A stretch of 64,000 nt of DNA from Siphonodentalium dalli. Its lineage: Eukaryota; Mollusca; Scaphopoda; Gadilida; Siphonodentaliidae. The translations under genes and the position numbers were made by a program. The notes beneath the pieces are model-generated. The model was not told the DNA's origin. It ran no database searches and saw nothing but the letters and a program-made list of their open reading frames with translations. Of this stretch, positions 11,301 through 22,961 are shown piece by piece. Location: contig CP136067.1 in NCBI GenBank assembly GCA_032622095.1, forward strand, positions 135,163,990-135,227,989. The letters are read 5' to 3'. Position 1 is the first letter of the stretch. Each line of letters opens with the position of its first letter.

Positions 11301-14300
11301 ACGCGGAACCGAAAATAAACGCGGAGTTTAAACTATTCGAAGCAAACAAGGAAAGAACGCCCAATCTGAATTTCTTATTCGAGGCATTAATGAGTGGAAC
11401 ACCCACATCGGTTGAAGCTGAATGTTCCTTTTCGTAGGCTGGCCAGTTTGCGACAAAAATTCGCTCATGTCTTAGTGATCGATCGTTGTGCGATCTCCTT
11501 TTTCTAAGGAAGTACTTCGGCAGCAAAAACAGTTAACTGACTCAATGTGATTATGTGATTAATATCGCGTATTCAACTATTAAAAGTATTCATCAATTTA
11601 GTTATCTATTCTGTAACAGGAACTTGTTGTTACACATTTTAGTTGAGTGTTTACTGTTTAGTTGTTTACGCCGCAAAATTACGCGGTCGGAGACTCGGAA
11701 CTTCGGAAGTTAGGAACTTTGGAAGATGGTATGGTTTTATTTGTTTATTTTGATGAAAATAAGTCTGACATAAGAATATAAAGAATATGTTATGTGCCCT
11801 ACGTGAGTTTCTGTGTCACGAAATATTCAATTGTCAGTCATTCCTGTTGGTCTGTAAATTATACCCGGGAAAATTCCCGGTTCCCGGTTCTGATGACGTT
11901 TTCAGTCCCGGTCCCGGTTCCACAAAATCCGGGAATATATTAAACCCTAATTGTATCCAAGGTAAACACCAACAGCAACGGCGCTCATAATGGGAATGAC
12001 GTATCCAAGGTAAACACCAGCATAGCAACGGCACTCATGCTAGGAATTCCATATCCAAGATAACACACCAGCCCACATGGGGGAGAATGTATTTCAACAA
12101 GTAAAGTAGGTGCTTATTTTTAGTTGTCATTATGCGTGATATAGAAGAAATATTTACAAAATAGTTAATAATAAAATATAAACAGTATATAAATATATAA
12201 ATAAATATATACAAGTACAAATAACAATACACATAGTTAGCTGGCCTACAGCCAGTACTGGGCACGGCTGTCTGGTGTCAACATATTCTGTATTTGTTTT
12301 CTACGCCGATAGACTTCTGAAAAGGAAAGGCCCAGTGTCCCGAAACGGGTATATTTACCCAGTAATTTTCCGCATTGTTCTGGCATAAGATTCTTGAATA
12401 CCAACGTTTTCTTGAAGCCATTCTTTCCATGTAACTGTTATCTTGCCAACCAGTTTTTCAGTGCTGTGTAATTCAAATGCCATAATAAGCCATTCTCCGT
12501 AATCAAGGGAGGCATAGAGAGATACTGAATATGTTTTTTTTTGAGTAATCCATAGCCTGATTTTAAGATTATTCAATGTTGTCAAGGCTTGTAATTTCCA
12601 CATCAGATTGGCCCATTCTAACCATTGTCATTTCACAACAGGCAAACAGATGGAAGAAGAAGGGTTTATCAGTTGTTCCACTGAAGCGTGGCATAGATTG
12701 GGCGTCCTTTGAATACAATGTTTATGCCACCATCTATAATGGCGATGGATCAGTTGTGATTACACACGGCGGGATCGAGAGTGGACAAGGACTCAATACA
12801 AAGGTAGAGCAAATATATTTATCCACCGCTAGCTACCTTTAGTGCCTTTATAACACCTGCCTAATAAAGTTACGTTTATTACTTCAAGGTTAGGTAGCTT
12901 TATTAGGTCAACGTAGCTCTATTAGGTTAGTACTACTTTTATGATGTAAATTTATATGCAAATTGCACAAGTAACTAGGTATGTCAATCGGCCTATATGA
13001 CGTCATTGTGATTTTAAAATATTTTTATCGTCCATCAACTACTGTTATTGATACAAAATTAATAAACGGATATATATTTTAGCTCTAAAACATCAATAAA
13101 TCATCAGAACAAGGTCGGCTTAGAATAACTGTATAAAAAAGCCAAGACACTATTTCGCTCTGATCTACACTTTAGTTTGCCCATTTCATGAATACTAATT
13201 AGTTTGCTTGACCTCATAAATGTAAGGGCGTCATCGAAGTAACGAATGAAAAACTTAGGAAAATGACAGAATTCTCCCACAAAAGGCAAGCTTTGCACAA
13301 TGGATAAATAAAATATGTAGCTAATGCTATTGCTTAAATAGTTTATGTCAGCATCTATTGGACTTGATGGTTTTAACCCTTTGAGTGCCAGGTCGATTTT
13401 TGTATCAACCCATATACCCTGTGCCAATGCATTCTCTTATATATGCGAGTCGACCATAGGTCACCTCGCATATATAAGAGAATGCATTGGCCTAACAATA
13501 TATATATATATTTTTTTTTTTTTGATACAATTTTAATAATTTACTCTTATATCCTTTAACAGACTTATTTTGTAGGTTTAGGGCCGATGAGATCGGCCCC
13601 TAGCACTCAAAGGGTTAAGCGACATCACTAACTACATATTATATATATATTAGTATAGCTGGTAATATCATATCCAGCTTATTATTATTTCGCTGCCTCA
13701 ATCGATCCATTTCCACTAAACATTCAATTTTTATAAATGTTGGTGTTAATTCAGTATATTCCTTTTAAAGACATAATATGGATAATAAAAAAAATACCGG
13801 GCGTTCAATGCTAGTTTGTCAGATTTTACCGAGAGTTCAATTCTGTTGGAGCACCACGATTTGAAATCGGGCTTGTATATCGAGAAAACTCAGGAAACAG
13901 GGGCCAAACGTTAAGCGTGGTTTTCAATGGGATATTGAGGCATCCAAAACATGTCTTTGTTATTAAATACTACATCGTATAGTTTAGTGCTGGGACGGTT
14001 GTCCGGATAACCGGTTACGGTTTGGTTACACGTGTCAACCGGTTGGAGGAGGCCACAACCGGATAACCGTAATATTGATAACGATCGTACTATCATCGTG
14101 GTACTCCGTGTAAATGTTTCCGAAATCATTTACGGAAGTTTAAGTAATGAGAGTAAGCTGCTTAGAAGCGATTTGGACAGTTGATTGTGTATTCATATAC
14201 CCCACAACACATGCCTGTTTGATCACCGGCGGCTTTTCTAGACATGAAAACAACAACTACACTCTTATCTGTGTCAGTCTGTGAATCACTTGCTACACAT

Positions 14301-17300
14301 TCAATGCCAATTTCCTTTGGCGGCCTTACATGACGTTCCGGCTGCACGCGCACCACGGCATACATCAAAGCAATCAAGTCTAGACTTTTACAACGTCATC
14401 AACAGTATGTCTGTTTTCTTGAAACTGCCCCCCCCCCCCCCTTTGTCATTACCGGTATATACCATTAGTTCATCTCAAAGCGATGACAGAAGACCTACAC
14501 AAACGGAAATCGAACGTTTGGGGACATTTAGTCCTAAATTGAAGATGACGAAAAAAAAAGGAAGAAGAAATGGGCGGTATGCATGGCCTGCCGAACGCGA
14601 TTCGTTTATTCTGGATCAACATCCAATATGAAGTCGCACATCCAGAAAACACACAGGCCTACTGGGAGTGGGAAATCAGAGTATATCTAGTGATGTATTC
14701 GATAACTTTAATTCCTAAACACTGGCTGGGGCTTGCGTAATGAATCACAATGATTTAATTTTGTTTATTAAATAATTGAAATAACATTGTATAGCCACTG
14801 TGATTAATATATACCTGCCTATACCCAAACACTAGTAAACATTACTAAACAACAGTATACCTACCTTCAGTATCTTGTTTGGGCTAATCGTGCCCGGGAT
14901 ATACACAAGGGAGGAACTATATTTCGTCACTGAAGGTTTTGCAAGCAAGCGTTGTTTATGCGGTGCGGAACTCCCGTAAACATTGATATACTAGCGCACC
15001 ACTAATATATATTATATTTTAGTTTGTTTGGGCTCAAAACTGAATTAATTTATACACATTTACAACTATTTGATCGCCGTAACGGGAAAGCATTGTACGA
15101 CCAAGACATCGTCATTTGTGATCGCATGTATATCAACGCGGTTAACCTGTTATGGTTAGGTTAATGCCCGTGGTTAACAGGTTAGGAAAAAAACCCAACC
15201 GTCCCAGCACAGCTAGTATAGTTTGAAAAATGTGCTTTTGATCGCAAACGTGACGTGTTTTGAGCACGAAAATAGGAGGTTTAACCTTGATTGACAAGAG
15301 AACTAGACATGACACTGAAACGAAATTAGTACGAAAATGTAGCGGAACATACCCATCATCGAGGCAGATTGGCACCCGGGCTGGAATTTTTACACAATTG
15401 GGGGTAAAGACGAAAATATACGTACCGTAGTCAGTCTGAGGTGAGCGACTTTTGTTTATGGCTGTTTACCGCAAACCAGCGTTCACTTCCGTCCACACAC
15501 AGTGATGTTCATACATGATTTAATCTTATTATCTGAAAACACTAGTGCTCTTCACGGTAAGTGTAATGAAAACAGCTATTTACTGTAACATTTTATGTTT
15601 ACATACAGTGTACATAACACAAATTTCAACACGCCACATCTCGCTATTGGAGGGATATTGATAATGGAAATAAGAATAACGTATATATTTTCTGACTTCG
15701 TCTTGATAATATTGATTACTTTACAGAATTTTATGTTAACCCTATTGTGATGGGAGCTGCGCTGGTGCAGCATTAAAACCCCTGTGCCAGTGCATTCTCT
15801 TATATATATTCTCCCATAGGGAGCATCGCATATATAAGAGAATGCACTGGCTTACGAGGTACTACAATCTGTTCAGGGTCTTGTTGAGGTGTTCTTTAGT
15901 TATGTCCAGGCTTTCCCTGGTTTTATATTGGCAGTTAGCCCTTTGAGGCTTACTCCATTTGGGAGCGCATAATGGTGGGTAAAGTCAACAAATATAAGGA
16001 GAGTCAGCAAGCAATTTTCCTCTCTACCACAGGTCCTCAAGAAGAATAATAACAATCCGAAACTTGTTTCTAGCAAAGGATTATTCATTGTTTGTGATCT
16101 TCGCTGTAGATTAATATCTCCTTAGACTTTTATGTTAATTCGCTTTCAATGAATATTTTGGAACTGAATAGGTGAATGCATTAAAAAATAAAATACCTAT
16201 TTTTAGTAGATAGATATATTTGATTGATGGTTTATTAATGTTTATTACACTCCTATGCGCAATTTCCATTATTCAACGTTGTTAATTAAAAATGGTAATG
16301 TCACTAGTGAATTATGTCATTTCCCGTGACGTCATTGACGTTATGTCGCTTACTGATCCAGACTGAATTTTCGATGGTTGATCTTTCTCCACATTGGGAA
16401 TTTCATGCATTAATTCTATGTTTTTTAATCATATTTGGCTAACCAAATTGATGCAGAAGTGTAATAAATGGAGTAATCAATTAGTTCCGAGAATAACGTT
16501 CAATAATTCACTCGAGGCGAGAGACGTTTGGTAAGAAACTTGTGTGCTAACGCGCACTTGTTTCTAACCGTCGTCTCTCACCTCTTTTGAATTATCTAAC
16601 GTAATTCTCGGAACCAATTGATTACTCTCTATATATAACATTATTTGGTGTCACAGAACAAACAGCATGAACTAACATTTATGCAAATGGACATCGGTAA
16701 AGATGACACTAAAGGTACTATGAACTAGTTTCAGATATATCTAGTTATACATATATGTATATATATCACATAATTAGCCCCTAAACCCAGCCTCATATAT
16801 TTTAGTATATATATTTAGTATTATCGCATTACACAATGTCGTCAGAGTTCAACGCAACTCTATTTTAATGTTAATCTCATATATATTTTGAAGACCTCTG
16901 TTTGTCTGTCTGTATGTTTGTTTGTCTGTCATTTATACAAATCTACGATTCTCGACCGATCGGGACGAAACTTGGTACGTGTGTGTAGTTTGACCAGGCG
17001 GTGGACGTTGTCGTATTGGCGAGCCCATGCGGCGCCCGCTTCGCGCATGCGCAGAAGAGATCTCGGAAATGGGTGGAGCTATCGACTTGAAATTTGCTAT
17101 GTGAATGTATCTTGCCCCGGATACGAATTTTATCGGGTCGCCGAGCCCGTGCGACGCCAGCTTTGCGCATGCGCAGACGAGATCTCGGAAACGGGTGGAG
17201 CTATCGACTTGAAATTTGCTATGTGAATGTATCTTGCCCCGGATACGAATTTTATCGGGTCGCCAAGCCCGTGCGACGCCAGCTTCGCGCATGCACAGAC

Positions 17301-20300
17301 GAGATCTCGGAAACGGGAGAAGCTATCGACTTGAAATTTGCTATGTGAATGTATCTTGCCCCGGATACGAATTTTATCGGGTCGCCAAGCCCGTGCAACG
17401 CCAGCTTCGCGCATGCGCAGACCAGATCTCGGAAACGGGTAGAGTTATCGACTTGAAATTTGGTTTTTGAATAGCCCGGACAACGTCGGGCTCATCGTCT
17501 AGTTAGAATATAATTATGATATTCGACTTATGTTGGGTTATTTTGTGTTGATTGTGAGACAAACATGGGTGATAAGGGTGGTTGAACAATGTTGTCATCA
17601 TGAAAAGACACATTTAAAATGAAGCTATATTTTTTCTTTAAGATGTTTTTACTTCCTCTTTGGTTGTGATAAGGAAATCAATACTAATTTTTTATAACCC
17701 CAGCCGTTTCGAGATCCTTTTTCCTTTCTAAAATGTGGTTATATGATAAAATGGATCTCATGTTCATTACAATTCTATACAAAATTTATTAACCTTGTGT
17801 ACAAAATTTTATTAGATCCAAGCTTTTTAGAGCACTCAGTTAATAAATTTTGTGTAGAATTGCGACTCATTAGAGATCCTCTATGTATATCATATTATAA
17901 TAATATTAATTATTATAAATATTATATAAATATTATAATATATTATTATAAAAATTATAATATATTATTATAAAAATTATATAAATATTATATAATTACT
18001 GTGTGAATGTTATATAAATATATTTATCCCGCAGGGTCGTAACACAACAAAGACAGGTCTGCCTGATTGACTACCTTTATTTAATGAATTATTAATCAAA
18101 AAGGTAGTCGTGAAATTATTGGTAGGATGTTCACTGTCCAGTTATCCATTTTTTGCTTTGCGTCTTCCTTTTTTGGGCCACAATCCGCCATGGCCACAAG
18201 CAAACAAGCGGAGTCCGTGGGAACCCGGACCTGAAACGAGACACTAGACCCCCTGGTTAGTGATGTCTGCTGGTCAGTGCCAAGCGAATGCCGCAGGATC
18301 ACAAAATAAACAAACAAACAAAAAAAGGGGGAGGGTGGGGGGGTTAATTTCAAACAAAAACATACTTTCCCCAATTTTCGAATCTTACGAAAAGACCTTG
18401 GCCCTCTCACGACTTGATCACGTGCCTCCGGCGATATAGTTCCGCTCTCCCGATTTACTGAGAACGATCAGCGCCCTGGTTATATATTACCCTGATGCTG
18501 CTGAGAGTTTTTGGTAACATTGCGAATAAATTACCAGGCAGATGTTTACTTATTAAATCTTATTAATGATCATACAGTACTGCATGTTAATCCCACCAAT
18601 GGAATTTGTGTATCGATCCGCATGATCCATCAAATCTTTATTTAGCAACTGACCCAATCGGGCACATGATCTTGTTTTGGTTCTATTCTTAGTTTTGGTA
18701 AACAACTGCAAACGTGTCTCTCTAGCTGTCATGTTTTAGCGACCCGACGGGATAAATGCAGTCGCTGTGCGATGCTCGTTATATCTATGATATCGATAAC
18801 AAATAAATGTTCATCTATTTATTGACCAGTACACATTTTACTTAATAATTTCATTTCTTTTCTTATAAATGCATGTCCACTTAGTCGTTTCTGTATCCCA
18901 GTATTTTCAATGATTAAATGTTTGTAAAATATTTCAAGGGTAGGGAACTGCCAATAGTAAAGGCTGTATATATTTTTCTCACAATTCTTTCATAATAATA
19001 CACTAAATTATGAAGTCAAAGAAGTCTGTTTTCTATTGCTATTTCAGGTTGCTCAAGTTAGTGCATATGAGTTGAAAATCCCGCTCGACTTGATCCGAGT
19101 AACTGCCACAAATACACTGACATCAGCCAACAGCAGCTCGACGGGTGGTAGTGTGACCTCTGAACTCTGTTCTGCAGTGAGTACATGTCATGTAGAACGG
19201 CATTTAATTACAGCTTTAATTAAAACCTTCAGTATCATTTTGCTCTGGTCATTTATTTCTTCCCGATCACTCACTCGCCTTTGAAATGGAGTGCACTATT
19301 GTAGATTCAGTAATGCCCTAAATAATCAACTCCTTAACCACAGCAGAATTATGGGTAACTTTTCAGGATTTAGTCGGAAATATGGCTTATTGCCATTCAT
19401 CGGAAAGCTCTCACTGATTTAGTCGGAAATATGGCTTGTTTCCATTCATCGGAAAGCTCTCAGTGAGAGCTTTCCGATGAATGGCAATAAGCCATATTTC
19501 CGACTAAATCCTGAAAAGTTACCCATAATTACTGTAAGCTCCAACATTGGGCCTTTTTTTTTAAAGCATGACTCCCTCTTCTTAGAAACTCACCGAAGGT
19601 GTGTTGCTGATGCCAAGTGAAGGGAACATTATTAAGACTTATTCTGGATCACAGATTATCTGTAACAATTATAGTTGGTCACAATAGGGCTGAAACAGTT
19701 ACAGGATTTTTATGACTGGTTAACCACGGTCATGCAGGCCTACATTGACATATACACAAAAAATTATTCAATTTAAGTCAAACAAAGGCCAACATAAATG
19801 GACAGCAAACGCCAAAATTGTTGCTAAACCTTGATGATTTCCTTACTGTGCAAATGCGCGGAGTTCCGAATGAAACTCGGGTGGTTTTGATTATCTCCCT
19901 TGCAGTGAAATATACCTTCCATGCATATAAGAGGACATGGGTAGGTAGTAATTTCCGATCTGCAATTTTTCATCTTCGCTGTGCAGAGATCAGTCTACAT
20001 AATTATTGATAATACTGTCCCTATTATTTATAGCAGGCTAGCAACACATGGTGCCCAGTCAGCATATTTCACTTGTCCATACATTTTCCAGTTTGCGCGG
20101 GCACCGAAATTGACACATGTCTTGACGCTCAGACAAATGTCATGTTGTTAGGTACACTGTCATTAGGATGTCTCAAATATCAAAGACCCCCACTGGAGAA
20201 AAAAAATGTTGCAACAGTACCGACTTGATACACCACGTTATCATAATTATTCTCCAATTTTCATTGTCATAAAATGTCCCAGACAGTTCACTTTGACTGA

Positions 20301-22917
20301 GGTGTGTTAACCCTTAGGATCCCAACATTTTGCTACATGTATCTGACTAAATCACATGAAACCCCTATAATATCATTGGAAAATCCATTACATATTTTCT
20401 TATCTGTCACTAGTGGCTAATAGCAAATAGTCCAAGCGGTAATCACTTTCATTGTATACCTGCGCGTGGCATAATTTTGATTCCGTACCATTCTGTGAAT
20501 TACTATTGAAAACTGATTATTTGTTTTGATTAAAATTATAGTATTGACAAATGTTACCAATAAATAACCCAATAGACGTCAAATAAAGACGAAACTAAAA
20601 GGGACTATATTTCGTTGCGCGCGTAGCGCAGTACTGACGTATAGTGGTGAAGCATCTGAGCCAACACCAGAATTGTATACAGTTTGCGTGTTCTCTACAG
20701 GGCTGATGTTGTTAAAAAGGCATAAAGCTTTAGTTTTTTTCATGTGATATACAAGATCTTCAACTCGTTATGTTGTGTTTTAAGATTTTATGAAACTCGT
20801 TTCATAAATTTGATTCACAACTCGTCTACGAATCAAATTTATCAAACTCGTTTCATAAAATCTTATATCCCAACATAACTCATTGGAGATCCTCTATATA
20901 TCTGACTTGCCTAACGAATGTCTTCAAACTTTTCCATTATAACTGTAAAACCTTAATCGAACAACAGTTATTTCATATATAATTATGATGTAAGTTTCAG
21001 TGCTGGAGGAAATGACATGGATATGAAGATTTGATTTTCTTGCGCAAGCCTTGAAATAGGGTGTCTGTCATTTGCAGAATGAGGTCCCCAGAGGGTGAAT
21101 TTAGTGATGCTACCCCGCATAGCGGGCTAGCATCACCAAATTCACCATCTGGGAACCTCATTCTGCTGAGGTGTAAGCAGAATGAGGTCCCCAGAGGGTG
21201 AATTTGGTGATGCGGGTGAATTTGGTGATGCTAGCCCGCTATGCGGGGTAGCATCACTAAATTCACCCTCTGGGGACCTCATTCTGCAAATGACAGACAC
21301 CCTATTTCAAAGCTTTCTTGCGGCATTTTATTAAAGATTCATTATCTGAATTAACGCTCCTAAATTACTATTTCTTTGGCTTTGGGGGTAAAAAATATTT
21401 GATTCGAATCGAGGAACCCACCCATCAAAGCTCAGTGTGATCAGATATAAATTTTTAAAGTTTGTTATTTCTCAGACAAAATTGCGGATGAGGATGGATA
21501 ACTCTAAAATCGAGTGGTAATAATGCCAAATTTTGTGATACTCAAAAAGTGATAATACGGCCATATTTCGTTGAACAAAATATTGATAAATAACACGTTT
21601 TGTGAAATTTGATACCATAGTTGACAGCGGTTAGCATTATTTTGTTGCAATTAATCAATTCTGATAACAAAAGCGTATTTTGAAGAAATGTTGTTGTTTT
21701 GTTGTATCTTGATGAAATGGGGACCGTCTTATCAGATTGAGTACCTTTATAGTGATGTGAAACAATCCAGTAGGGTGATCAGATAGAAATGGAAAATAAT
21801 CCTCTTCACAGTTCTTAACTCTTTCACTGCCATGCAGCACCACAGACACATACATGTACATGTACATGTAGCATATTGCTGATAAATACATATGGATTGG
21901 GTATTTCTCAATAACGTTTGTATCTGCCGAGCTATTTTCATGAAACTTGGTATGCCTGTAGGTATTGGTCTGGGGAATGGAATACACGCCCCAGTCCACC
22001 ATTGTCATGTGACCACGACCACAAACCACAAAATGGCCGCCACCCCCCAAAATATAAGAAAATTTCAGTATTTCTCAATAACTTTTGTATTTGTAGAGAT
22101 ATTTTCATAATATTTGGTATGTAAGTAGGTATCAGTATTGGGAATAGAAAATATGTTCTAGTCCGCCAGTGTCACATTTCACCGGGAGTTTCCCGTTACA
22201 AAATTGATTACATCACGTACACTGTTTTCACATAATAATATAGAGTTACTTTCCATGGATTGATGTTACGGGACGAAGGTGTCAGGATTCGACTCAAGTC
22301 GCGATCGGCAGAGGATGGGTAATTCGACTCACGATCGGCAGTGAAAGAGTTAATATTAATTAAGTGCAGTGACTGTCGATGGTGAAATCGTTTTCGTTAG
22401 TTTATCATCGATAGATGCGTCCCGAAAGGAGTAGTAAGTATTTACAATTGAGCGTAGTTCAGACAATATTTTCTATGGAGTGGTACGGTCGATTTGCTTG
22501 AGATTTTTGGTGATGTTAGTAGAATGCTACATTTCACCAGTTGGCATAGCACCTGAATACTAACTTATCAGATTCACGCACCCGAACAACTGGGGCGCCG
22601 GAAGAGGGGGCAGCTGACCCCCCTGCCCTTGACCAAGGGCGGCGAGCGGGGGCAGGACTTGCCCTTTTTCTGGAGACAGAAAATGCTTTTTGTGTGTTTA
22701 ATCTCGTGTTTTTATAGCAAAATGTGACTTATTTGGTCCAAATACCACCAATTTCACAAGGAATATTTATTTTTTGTCAATTTTATCACAAAACGGCCAT
22801 AAAAACTGACAAATACCATTAAAATAGGGATTTTTGCCACAATGAATTTATGGTTATTTTCCCGAGTTTGCGGAGAAAATGCCCCTTTTTTGCGGAAAAG
22901 TGCCCTTTTTGTAGGCT

Positions 22918-22961
<44 letters not shown>

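Noticed and set aside
16888-17470. Overlapping frames of 84-119 codons on both strands
   Set aside because: They come from the 122-bp array inside a Helitron.
18096-18410. 104-codon minus frame
   Set aside because: Low-complexity Pro/Phe stretch, no domain, inside an intron of the opposite-strand gene.
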